This document shows positions 56,857-64,000 of a stretch of 64,000 nucleotides of DNA, one piece after another. A program made the position numbers and the translations under genes. Source of the stretch: Enterobacterales bacterium CwR94 (lineage in GTDB: Bacteria > Pseudomonadota > Gammaproteobacteria > Enterobacterales > Enterobacteriaceae); contig KZ478060.1 of the NCBI GenBank assembly GCA_002837195.1, forward strand, positions 1 to 64,000. Reading direction: 5' to 3'. Each line of letters opens with the position of its first letter. The stretch's first letter is position 1. The notes beneath the pieces were generated by a model, which did no database searches, was not told the DNA's origin, and worked only from the letters and a program-made list of their open reading frames with translations.

Positions 56857-57882
56857 TTAACGAACCGGCGGGGCGTACTGAATACCACCATCTTTCCACA
56901 ATGCGTTCTGACCACGATCGATTTTTAGCGCGCTGTCTTTACCGACGTTGCGATCAAAACTTTCCTGATAGTTACCGACTTGTTTGATGATGTGGTAGGC
57001 CCATTGATTATCCAGTTTCAGATCTTTACCAAAATCGCCCTCTGCGCCGAGCAGATGCGCCATATCTGGGGTGGCCGGGCTGGCTTTTTTCTCATCCACG
57101 TTTTTAGAGGTAATGCCCATCTCTTCCGCGTTCAGCATGGCGTTGAATGACCATTTCACAATGGTGAACCAGTCATCATCACCACGACGCACCACCGGCC
57201 CCAGAGGCTCTTTGGAGATCACTTCTGGCAGCACCACAAATTCATCCGGTTTGCCCAGTTTGATACGCAGTGCGTAGAGCTGAGACTGGTCAGAGGCGAG
57301 GGTATCGCAGCGACCGCTGTCCAGCGCTTTAGCGGATTCATCAGAACGGTCGAAGGTCACCGGGGTGTACTGCATTTTATTGGCTTTGAAGTAGTCAGCC
57401 ACGTTAAGTTCGGTATCGGTACCGGCCTGGATACACACGGTGGCGCCGTCCAAATCTTTTGCACTTTTCAGACCGGCTTTCTGGTGGGTCAGGAAGCCGA
57501 TACCGTCATAATAGTTAACGCCTGCGAACATAAAGCCCATGCCGCCATCGCGCGCAGAGGTCCAGGTGGTGTTGCGTGACAGAATGTCCACTTCACCCGA
57601 CTGCAGCGCGGTAAAACGCTCTTTAGCGGTCAGCGGGGTGTATTTGACTTTGGTGTCATCGCCAAAAATGGCAGAGGCGGTTGCACGACAAATGTCCACG
57701 TCCAGCCCGGTGAACTTACCGTTAGCATCGGCATAAGAGAAACCTGGCAGGCCATCACTGATCCCACATTGTACGAATCCTTTCTTTTTAATCGCGTCCA
57801 GCGTAGCACCAGCATGTGCCTGATTAGCAACAGCAAATAAACCTGCAGCCGCAACCAAAGTAGAAAGCATCATCTTATTCAT
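56857..57882 (-). CDS. yhdW: Polar amino-acid binding protein (AapJ/YhdW)
   Basis: A 341-aa periplasmic binding protein with a Sec signal (MNKMMLSTLVAAAGLFAVAN then QAHA, cleavage near residue 24), longer than typical HisJ-like proteins as expected for AapJ. Ligand-domain landmarks: GFVQCGISDGLPGFSYADANG near residue 35, FTGLDVDICRATASAIFGD near 58, and VDILSRNTTWTSARD near 98, where Arg and Asp-type residues bind the amino-acid carboxylate and amine. The frame runs 38 codons further upstream, but the ATG at 57882 follows AGGATGCTTT and begins the signal peptide. Confidence 0.94.
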   Translation of the reverse strand: MNKMMLSTLVAAAGLFAVANQAHAGATLDAIKKKGFVQCGISDGLPGFSYADANGKFTGLDVDICRATASAIFGDDTKVKYTPLTAKERFTALQSGEVDILSRNTTWTSARDGGMGFMFAGVNYYDGIGFLTHQKAGLKSAKDLDGATVCIQAGTDTELNVADYFKANKMQYTPVTFDRSDESAKALDSGRCDTLASDQSQLYALRIKLGKPDEFVVLPEVISKEPLGPVVRRGDDDWFTIVKWSFNAMLNAEEMGITSKNVDEKKASPATPDMAHLLGAEGDFGKDLKLDNQWAYHIIKQVGNYQESFDRNVGKDSALKIDRGQNALWKDGGIQYAPPVR

Positions 57883-58238
57883 AAAGCATCCTGTGTGACG
57901 TGATTTATTTGTTATTCGTGCGCATATCGCGATGCACTTTTCGGTCTTTGGCATTTCGCCATCCACGACATTGCAAAGGCGATGCCAATTTTGCAAAGAC
58001 GCGAATTTCTTCGAAAGGATTACTTATATTGCGTTGTGAGATGAAAGTTTCGCTAATATGCCGCACTACATTGAGGCAAAAATAGGTGGTCCGATCACAT
58101 TTGGTGCATCAGCAATCACTTTATTAACGCAATGTGAATACGCGCAGACTTTTTAAATAAACCGAGGAATAATGCCGAGGGTGATTATAATGATGTGAAG
58201 CGTAAAGCGCGTCAGCCGCAGCCAACGCGCGCAAGCGA
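57883..58238. other. Noncoding region upstream of yhdW
   Basis: About 356 bp between two co-directional genes, holding the yhdW promoter region. It contains a possible weak GCGCG/CGCGC hairpin near 58208-58232 that could end the glycosyltransferase transcript. No open frame with a credible ribosome-binding site, tRNA or repeat was seen. Confidence 0.6.
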
Positions 58239-59099
58239 TTAACGCGATAAGGAGGATAAAGCGTAACGCAGCCACCAGCTCATTTTCCAGAGCGGACGCG
58301 GAGTAGGCAGAGTGCGCGCCACGCGGATTTGACGCGACAACAATTGCCAGGTGAAATTCAGGAATATACGGCTGTGACCATTCTCTGCGCCATATTTATC
58401 GCACTCTTGCTTCTTACGTAAATCTATTGGCGTATTATTGGTTAAATCACGATTCAGTGAGTGATAACTTTTTTCACGATCGAGAATACGTTCCTGACAA
58501 CGAATGTTTTTCGGTAAATAGCCTTGGCGAGAACCATGGTATTTATGATATTTAACGAAACGATAATCTTCGGCGCCGTAATTACCTGAATACTCTTCAT
58601 CATATCCAAAGAAACGCATAAAGCGCGCGCGTGACATAAAGAAGAGATTAGAGTGGCCCTTCTTGAATTCACCCGTGTCTGGATCATTGCGATATATTTT
58701 ATAAAAGTTACGGCCCGGATTTTTGGCCTTAATCATATAACGCAATGTCTCAACAGGGAATTCATGATCGAGATCAGAAATGACGATTTTATCCGAGCGC
58801 GCATAGGTCACGCCAAGATTGCGTGCGCCAGCCTGGTTCCAGCGGATATCTTCGTTAATTTTCAACCAGGTAATATTCAGGTCAAAGGCTTCAATCTGGT
58901 AATCAATCGGCGAGCCATCATCGACAATCACAAACTCAACGGCCTCTTTGACGTCATCGGGATAGCTTTCATATTTCCGTAGTAAAGAGGTCACAGAATT
59001 AATATTGCCCTGATTGCAATAGAAATGCGTGATATAGCTGAGCTTGATATGCTGTTTATCCAGCATATGCCGAGCGTTAAACAGTGCCAGATTGTCCAC
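58239..59099 (-). CDS. Glycosyltransferase family 2-like protein
   Basis: A 286-aa GT-A-fold glycosyltransferase. Seen: EFVIVDDGSP near residue 55 (nucleotide-sugar site), a DxD-type ISDLDHEFP near 108 for metal, and GNYGAEDYRFVKYHKYHGSR near 172, the acidic GxED motif of galactosyltransferase-like family-2 enzymes. There is no membrane anchor, although the basic aromatic C-terminus (RPLWKMSWWLRYAL) could associate with the membrane. The start is GTG behind GGCGGGGA; an ATG 33 bp inside lacks a good site. Base composition looks lower in G+C than its neighbours and no partner genes for a polysaccharide are nearby, so it may be an acquired orphan. Acceptor and donor are unknown. Confidence 0.8.
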   Translation of the reverse strand: MDNLALFNARHMLDKQHIKLSYITHFYCNQGNINSVTSLLRKYESYPDDVKEAVEFVIVDDGSPIDYQIEAFDLNITWLKINEDIRWNQAGARNLGVTYARSDKIVISDLDHEFPVETLRYMIKAKNPGRNFYKIYRNDPDTGEFKKGHSNLFFMSRARFMRFFGYDEEYSGNYGAEDYRFVKYHKYHGSRQGYLPKNIRCQERILDREKSYHSLNRDLTNNTPIDLRKKQECDKYGAENGHSRIFLNFTWQLLSRQIRVARTLPTPRPLWKMSWWLRYALSSLSR

Positions 59100-59264
59100 G
59101 ATTTTCCCCGCCGTGCATTCAATAATTATGAAATGAAAAAGTGTCGCAATTGACGCAAAGTGCCGCTGGCGTCAGAAGAGTGCGATAAGGTAAGTGGGCG
59201 TTATAATAAAACTGTCAGCCAGCCAGGGCAACAGGAATGAGAGTTTTCTGATAGAGATGGGGCT

Positions 59265-59305
59265 AAAAAAACAAAAAAGCGCCAGCTGTTTCCAGCAAAG
59301 CGCTC
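59265..59305 (-). terminator. dusB-fis terminator
   Basis: On the minus strand an imperfect stem with AGCGC...GCGCT outer arms and CTGG/CAG inner pairs ends in a run of T residues broken only by one G. It lies about 25 bp after the fis stop codon. Confidence 0.82.
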
Positions 59306-59329
59306 TTTGTGCAGAACAAGGGCGAACCC

Positions 59330-59626
59330 TTAGTTCATGCCGTACTTCTTCAATTTCTTACGCAGAGTACCGCGGTTGATGCCCATCATCTGGGCTGCAC
59401 GGGTCTGGTTGCCACGGGTGTACTGCATCACCATGTCTAAAAGTGGCTGTTCAACTTCAGCCAATACCAGCTCATACAGCTCACTAACATCTTGACCATT
59501 CAGTTGAGCAAAATAGTTCTTCAGTGCCTGTTTGACCGAATCACGAAGTGGCTTTTGGGTCACCTGATCCTGTGAATTTACGGTAGAAACGGTTAGTACG
59601 TCAGAATTTACGCGTTGTTCGAACAT
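59330..59626 (-). CDS. fis: Nucleoid-associated protein Fis
   Basis: Homodimeric DNA-bending protein that activates rRNA and tRNA promoters and helps site-specific recombination. The 98-aa product equals E. coli Fis in length and is nearly unchanged: flexible N-terminal beta-hairpin (residues 10-26), helix B, and the C-terminal helix-turn-helix [20 protein letters not shown] (about 74-94). Only a few substitutions (for example SELYEL, AAQMM) are seen. It is the second gene of dusB-fis, 24 bp after dusB. Confidence 0.98.
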   Translation of the reverse strand: MFEQRVNSDVLTVSTVNSQDQVTQKPLRDSVKQALKNYFAQLNGQDVSELYELVLAEVEQPLLDMVMQYTRGNQTRAAQMMGINRGTLRKKLKKYGMN

Positions 59627-59650
59627 AGTTCTGTCAGCTCTTTATTTCGT

Positions 59651-60616
59651 TTACGCAAGATTTTCGAAGTATGCCTCCAACGCCTCCAGCTGTACGCTGG
59701 CATCCTCAATGGCGTTGAATGTGCGCCGAAACTGGTCGTTAGGGGCGTGTTCCTGGAGATACCAGGAAACGTGTTTTCGCGCAATACGGTATCCCTTGCC
59801 TTGACCATAAAAGTCGTGCAGCTCACGTATGTGCGCGATGAGCAAACGCTTAACTTCTGCCAGTGGCAGTGGGTCAAGCAGCTCCCCTGTGTCCAGATAG
59901 TACTGGATTTCCCGGAAGATCCACGGTCTTCCCTGAGCAGCGCGGCCTATCATAAGGGCATCCGCCCCTGTGTAGTCGAGTACTGCTCTGGCCTTATGCG
60001 GGTCAGTTATGTCGCCATTCGCAATAATGGGAATGGAGACATTCTGCTTAACTGTCCGAATGCTGTCGTACTCGGCTTCTCCATTGAATAAACAGGCGCG
60101 TGTGCGTCCGTGTATCGTCAGGGCCTGAATGCCACAGCGTTCAGCCAATTGGGCAATTTCTACGCAGTTCCGATGTTCTGGATCCCAGCCCGTGCGAATC
60201 TTCAAGGTGACCGGCACATCGACCGCATTCACTACCGCAGAAAGGATGCGTTGCACCAACTCTGGATACTGAAGCAGTGCGGAGCCTGCCATCTTCCGAT
60301 TCACTTTCTTGGCAGGGCAACCCATATTGATGTCGATAAGCTGTGCACCCGCTTCGACATTAACTTTGGCTGCCTGCGCCATATCATCGGGATCGCAACC
60401 GGCAATTTGCACGGCGCGAATGCCTGGCTCATCGTTATGCACCATACGCAATCGAGACTTGTCGCTGGCCCAGACTTCCGGGTTTGACGACAGCATCTCG
60501 GAGACCGCCATTCCTGCGCCCATTTCATGACACAGCGTTCTAAATGGCCTGTCGGTAATCCCGGCCATAGGCGCTGCAATCAATCGATTTTTCAGCTGGA
60601 GGTGTCCAATACGCAT
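59651..60616 (-). CDS. dusB: tRNA-dihydrouridine synthase B
   Basis: FMN enzyme that reduces uridine-17 of tRNA to dihydrouridine using NADPH. The 321-aa product equals E. coli DusB in length. TIM-barrel landmarks: [16 protein letters not shown] near residue 13, the catalytic cysteine in [20 protein letters not shown] near 101, and the FMN phosphate site [18 protein letters not shown] near 218. The ATG at 60616 ([10 protein letters not shown]) is chosen although the frame opens 43 codons earlier. First gene of dusB-fis. Confidence 0.97.
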   Translation of the reverse strand: MRIGHLQLKNRLIAAPMAGITDRPFRTLCHEMGAGMAVSEMLSSNPEVWASDKSRLRMVHNDEPGIRAVQIAGCDPDDMAQAAKVNVEAGAQLIDINMGCPAKKVNRKMAGSALLQYPELVQRILSAVVNAVDVPVTLKIRTGWDPEHRNCVEIAQLAERCGIQALTIHGRTRACLFNGEAEYDSIRTVKQNVSIPIIANGDITDPHKARAVLDYTGADALMIGRAAQGRPWIFREIQYYLDTGELLDPLPLAEVKRLLIAHIRELHDFYGQGKGYRIARKHVSWYLQEHAPNDQFRRTFNAIEDASVQLEALEAYFENLA

Positions 60617-60654
60617 GAAGTTGAGATGGCCATACTCTGTCTGCAAGGCGGCGT

Positions 60655-60683
60655 ATATTACGCATTTTTTACGGAAGATGAAA
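60655..60683 (-). promoter_or_regulatory. Probable dusB-fis promoter
   Basis: On the minus strand a TAATAT -10 hexamer (60660-60655) is preceded after 17 bp by TTTCAT and followed at once by a G+C-rich ACGCCGCC discriminator, the kind that makes growth-rate and stringent control of fis possible. It lies about 40 bp upstream of the dusB start. The call is by eye. Confidence 0.55.
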
Positions 60684-60835
60684 GGCCAAACTTTGAACAA
60701 TTTACCGCGAAAGATCAAGGAAATCGGGGGCAGCACATGCTGCAAATAATTTTTCTCTTTCTAAACAGTATGTTGAGTTAAAACGATGAAAAAACAAGCA
60801 AAAAAATTTCTTTTTTGTGACGAAGTTAACAACAT

Positions 60836-60875
60836 AAAAAACGCCACAGAGCGTATTCCGCGCTACATGTGACGT
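60836..60875 (-). terminator. Terminator after the carbonic anhydrase gene
   Basis: A long imperfect stem, ACGTCACATG...AGCG on one arm and CGCT...TGTGGCGT on the other, ends on the minus strand in TTTTT. It lies 28 bp after the cah stop codon and insulates the dusB-fis promoter. Confidence 0.7.
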
Positions 60876-60902
60876 TAAAAAAACACCGCTTTTTGCTTGT
60901 TT

Positions 60903-61637
60903 TTACTCGACTATCATACGGCCGTGCAAAGGTTGTACAGGGCGGTTGTTACTGTGTCTCAGCGCTTTTTGGAATACGGCGAGTTGTTCAGCCGACAATG
61001 TGACGGGTTTTTTTAGCACCAGCCAACGCAGACCCTCTGTGCAAGGCGGTGTCGTCAGCGAACCACTGAAGCGATAGTAGCTGAGATTATCAGGGAACAG
61101 GGGTTTGAGATCATAACGTGCGCCGACATCCACCGTTTTATTCTCTTCATCTGGCAGGGCTTGCAGAATGGGCTTCAAGGCGCTGTTTTCCGCCCCGACC
61201 TCAAACATCACCGCCACTACCGCCAGTTCACCTTGTTCATTGCTATGCACGAAGTGAGCTTCTAAAGGAAAGGACTTACCGTTGATCAGATTTTCGCTGG
61301 GTGTATGGAAGTGGTATTGCATTAACGCAAAGGTTTCACCATCCAGCGGAAAGTCAGCTTCATCATTGACTGTCACCTGAAGGGTATGGCCGTTGTTTAC
61401 AATTTTCTCTGCTGCGCTGTGAAATGACAGCTTCAACGCAGGAAGTTGTGCATCGATCGGCATACGGATATCGATTGGCGACTGAAATTTCCCGCTGTGG
61501 CAGGTGGCAAATTCTGGGCTGAGATCGGCCCAATGTTCAGGCCCGGCCTTGCCTTCATATGTCCAGTGGGCGGGCGGAGCAGAAAACACGGGCAGGCTGA
61601 AGCTCAATAACAGAGCGAAAGAGGCGACTTTTTTCAT
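60903..61637 (-). CDS. cah: Periplasmic alpha-class carbonic anhydrase
   Basis: Zinc enzyme that interconverts carbon dioxide and bicarbonate. The 244-aa product has a Sec signal (MKKVASFALLLSFSLPVFSA, cleavage near residue 19). The alpha-class zinc ligands are seen as the two His of QYHFHTPSEN (near residues 108-110) and the His of EAHFVHSN (near 127); the substrate-pocket segment FSGSLTTPPCTEGLRW is intact near 190. Two cysteines (ATCHSGKF and PPCTEG) could form the usual disulfide. It lies between prmA and dusB, where E. coli has no gene. Confidence 0.94.
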   Translation of the reverse strand: MKKVASFALLLSFSLPVFSAPPAHWTYEGKAGPEHWADLSPEFATCHSGKFQSPIDIRMPIDAQLPALKLSFHSAAEKIVNNGHTLQVTVNDEADFPLDGETFALMQYHFHTPSENLINGKSFPLEAHFVHSNEQGELAVVAVMFEVGAENSALKPILQALPDEENKTVDVGARYDLKPLFPDNLSYYRFSGSLTTPPCTEGLRWLVLKKPVTLSAEQLAVFQKALRHSNNRPVQPLHGRMIVE

Positions 61638-61696
61638 TGCGATTATCCTTAATCTACACAGTGGGTTGAGAATTTGGTGCTAATTGTTTTCAAATG

Positions 61697-61741
61697 GCGC
61701 GAAAACCACCTTAAAAACCCTTTTTTAGGCGGTTTTCGCGC
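61697..61741. repeat. Long inverted repeat between prmA and cah
   Basis: GCGCGAAAACCACC (61697-61710) and GGCGGTTTTCGCGC (61728-61741) pair at 13 of 14 positions; the inner TTAAAAA / TTTTTTA extends the stem to about 20 bp around a short CCC loop. It starts 8 bp after the prmA stop codon. There is no T-tract outside the stem. It may be a processing site or a strong 3'-end stem of the panF-prmA transcript. Confidence 0.75.
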
Positions 61742-61748
61742 GGACGAA

Positions 61749-62630
61749 TTATACAGCGACGCCGGTAATACGGCACCACTCTTCTTTAACGGCGACAGGA
61801 TCCAAGCTGAATTTATCCTGGTAGGCTTCACAGACGCTATCAGCCTGGCTTTCCAGAATGCCGGACAGGCCTAAATGCCCGCCTGATTTTGGCAGCACGC
61901 CAATCAAAGGGGCCAGTTCCCGCAGCGGGCCAGCCAGAATATTGGCGACTACAACGTCCGCCCGCAGGTTGTCGGGTTGCTGATGCGGCAAATACAGTGA
62001 CAACTTTTCGGAGACACCGTTTCGCTCTGCATTATCACGGCTGGCTTGGATGGCTTGCGGATCGATATCAATACCGATGGCCTGTGCGGCACCGAGCTTA
62101 AGCGCTGCAATTGCCAGAATGCCGGAGCCACAACCAAAATCAATCACGGTTTTCCCCGCCAGATCAAGGCCATCCAGCCAGGCCAGGCACAGGGCCGTTG
62201 TGGGATGTGTACCTGTACCAAACGCCAGACCGGGGTCAAGCATCACGTTGACGGCATGCGGATCGGGCACATCGCGCCAGCTTGGGCAAATCCATAAACG
62301 TTTGCCAAACTGCATAGGGTGGAAGTTGGCCATCCACTCACGTTCCCAATCTTTGTCTTCCAACTGTTCGATTTTATGGTGAAAACCGACGCCGAGTAGC
62401 GGATGCGGTTCCAGAAGCGCAACCACGTCGTGCATATCGGTCTCTGCATCAAACAGGCCAATCACATCGGTATCGCCCCACAGTCGCGTTTCACCGGGTA
62501 GCGGTTCAAACACTGGCGTGTCGTTCGTGTCCTGAAAGGTAACAGACACCGCGCCGCTCTCCATTAGCGCATCGCCCAGGTTTTCCGCATCGGCGCCAGT
62601 GGTGTTTATTTTCATTTGTATCCAGGGCAT
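61749..62630 (-). CDS. prmA: Ribosomal protein L11 methyltransferase
   Basis: SAM-dependent enzyme that trimethylates several amino groups of ribosomal protein L11. The 293-aa product equals the E. coli length: N-terminal substrate domain [20 protein letters not shown], a flexible linker, and the methyltransferase domain with motif [21 protein letters not shown] (about residues 163-182) and [13 protein letters not shown] near 231. It starts 11 bp after panF, giving the conserved panF-prmA operon. Confidence 0.97.
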   Translation of the reverse strand: MPWIQMKINTTGADAENLGDALMESGAVSVTFQDTNDTPVFEPLPGETRLWGDTDVIGLFDAETDMHDVVALLEPHPLLGVGFHHKIEQLEDKDWEREWMANFHPMQFGKRLWICPSWRDVPDPHAVNVMLDPGLAFGTGTHPTTALCLAWLDGLDLAGKTVIDFGCGSGILAIAALKLGAAQAIGIDIDPQAIQASRDNAERNGVSEKLSLYLPHQQPDNLRADVVVANILAGPLRELAPLIGVLPKSGGHLGLSGILESQADSVCEAYQDKFSLDPVAVKEEWCRITGVAV

Positions 62631-62641
62631 AGCAAGTCTCT

Positions 62642-64000
62642 TTATTTCACAGATTCAGTGTCAAACGACAGGGGGTCTACCGACTTACCAAACAGGTTGC
62701 CCGTCAGGAAGGCCAGTAAGCTCAGGGTTAATGCAGGAACAATGGGATGAAAACCCCACAGATGCCAGTCAAAACTGGCGAATACAGTATAGACACCCGC
62801 GCCAACAATCATGCCGCTGAGGGCACCCGTTGCATTGGCGTTGTTCCAGTAAAGTCCCAGGATCAGCGGCCACAGGAAAACGGCTTCTAAGCCGCCAAAG
62901 GCCAACAGATTTAACCAGATCAGCATCTCCGGGGGGCGCCAGGCGGCGAGCAACAGTAACAGGCCCAAAATCAATGTAATCAGCCCGGACATGCGCTTCA
63001 GTAAAGTTTCATTGTGAAGTTGTTCAGGGCGCACGCGCAGATAGAGGTCTTTGACTATCGTCGCTGATGATTGCAGCAGTTGTGCATTGATCGTCGACAT
63101 GATCGCCGCCATTGGCGCGGCCAGAAAAATCCCGGCGGCAAATGGCGGCAGCACCGTAATCATTAATGTGGGGATCACCTGGTCGGGGATGGCGAGATCG
63201 GGGAGCACGGCACGGCCTAAAACACCCGCCAAATGCATGCCCAGCATCAAAATCACCACCACAATGGTGCCGATAATAATGCCACGATGAACGGCTTTGC
63301 TGTCTTTATAGGAGATGCAGCGCACCGCAGTGTGTGGCAAACCAATCACACCGAAGCAGACCAAAATGGAAAACGAGGCCAGGAAGGTGGGTGTAATAAT
63401 GTCATCAACGCCGGTCACCGTCAGTAAACGCGGATCGATAGCGTTCAGCTTTGCCACGGCGGGTTGCATGCCGCCGGCGGCGTGAATAATCGCAAACAGC
63501 AGTAAGAACGTGCCGATCAACATCACCAGACCTTGCATCGCATCGTTCAAGACACTGGCACGAAAACCGCCAAACGCCGTATACAGCGCAATGGTGCCGC
63601 CAAAGATCAGCAAACCAGTGTCATAAGGGATGCCTGCCGCGGTTTCTAACAGGCGGGCACCGCCAATAAATTGAACCGTCATCGCACCGATAAAGGCCAC
63701 CAGCAAGCTGAGACTGGCAAGCCAGACGAGCAGTGCACTGCGATAGCGGGCGTAAAGCATATCATTGAGTGTGACCGCGTTATAACGGCGCGCCAGAATG
63801 GCGAATTTTTTGCCCAGTAGCCCAAGCGATAGCCACACGGCGGGCACTTGTATCATCGCCAACAAGACCCAGCCTAACCCGTATTTATAAGCCGCGCCGG
63901 GCCCGCCAATAAAGGAACTGGCGCTGATATAGGTTGTGGTGAGTGTCATGGCCAGCACAAATCCGCCCATCGAGCGGCCGCCCAGGAAATACTCGTTCAG
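62642..64000 (-). CDS. panF: Sodium/pantothenate symporter, N-terminus outside the window
   Basis: Sodium:solute symporter importing pantothenate for coenzyme A synthesis. The window holds 452 codons and the frame runs unbroken to its last base ([10 protein letters not shown] precedes the internal Met at 63970), so about 30 N-terminal residues are missing compared with E. coli PanF (483 aa). About twelve helices are visible, with [18 protein letters not shown] near the start, [18 protein letters not shown] in the middle and [20 protein letters not shown] later, all as in PanF. It is co-transcribed with prmA. Confidence 0.95.
   Translation of the reverse strand: MNEYFLGGRSMGGFVLAMTLTTTYISASSFIGGPGAAYKYGLGWVLLAMIQVPAVWLSLGLLGKKFAILARRYNAVTLNDMLYARYRSALLVWLASLSLLVAFIGAMTVQFIGGARLLETAAGIPYDTGLLIFGGTIALYTAFGGFRASVLNDAMQGLVMLIGTFLLLFAIIHAAGGMQPAVAKLNAIDPRLLTVTGVDDIITPTFLASFSILVCFGVIGLPHTAVRCISYKDSKAVHRGIIIGTIVVVILMLGMHLAGVLGRAVLPDLAIPDQVIPTLMITVLPPFAAGIFLAAPMAAIMSTINAQLLQSSATIVKDLYLRVRPEQLHNETLLKRMSGLITLILGLLLLLAAWRPPEMLIWLNLLAFGGLEAVFLWPLILGLYWNNANATGALSGMIVGAGVYTVFASFDWHLWGFHPIVPALTLSLLAFLTGNLFGKSVDPLSFDTESVK

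Overview
The window is chromosomal DNA of a gammaproteobacterium of the order Enterobacterales. Nearly every gene is a close, full-length relative of an Escherichia coli or Salmonella gene: Fis is 98 aa and almost unchanged, and MalT, MalP, Acs, GltP, PyrBI, ValS, LptFG, GlpDEGR, DusB, PrmA and PanF are all recognisable on sight. The mix of genes (miaE present, membrane glucose dehydrogenase gcd, a CidAB pair, an aapJQMP/yhdWXYZ transporter) and G+C-rich interspersed palindromes suggest the Pantoea/Erwinia branch (Erwiniaceae), but I cannot fix the genus from sequence alone.

Layout. 1-200: 3' end of a 5S rRNA and two rrn terminators. 279-7977: maltose regulon, malT facing away from malPQ. 7904-10810: LysR regulator divergent from cidAB, then the outer-membrane protein yfaZ. 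10810-16671: acetate uptake and activation (acs-yjcH-actP) divergent from gltP. 17276-23437: one giant autotransporter gene of 2053 codons. 23640-25184: aer, the aerotaxis receptor. 25221-38778: core block ridA, pyrI-pyrB with its attenuator and leader peptide, argI, rraB-miaE, yjgM, valS-holC-pepA, lptF-lptG, and an AEC carrier. 38780-47150: an accessory sugar-import operon (SIS-fold protein, VOC-fold protein, binding protein, ATPase, two permeases, fructokinase-like ROK kinase) with a divergent GntR/LacI-type regulator. 47199-53561: gcd, glpD, glpEGR. 53736-57882: polar amino-acid ABC transporter yhdWXYZ. 58239-64000: family-2-like glycosyltransferase, fis, dusB, periplasmic carbonic anhydrase, prmA and the 3' part of panF.

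How the parts work together. Much of the window is carbon scavenging: maltodextrins, acetate, glutamate, glycerol-3-phosphate, glucose by direct oxidation, amino acids, and an unidentified sugar. Candidate CRP sites precede several of these units, GlpR operators lie in front of glpD, MalT boxes in front of malP. Pyrimidine synthesis is controlled by a classical attenuator whose 34-codon leader peptide (pyrL) was found by reading the leader directly.

The least understood parts are the 38.8-47.2 kb sugar operon, the autotransporter, and a family of C-rich palindromic or tandem repeats (38-bp and 54-bp periods) between genes. No insertion sequence, prophage, CRISPR array or tRNA gene was seen. 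Assignments rest on reading the sequence and remembered family features; no database search was run.
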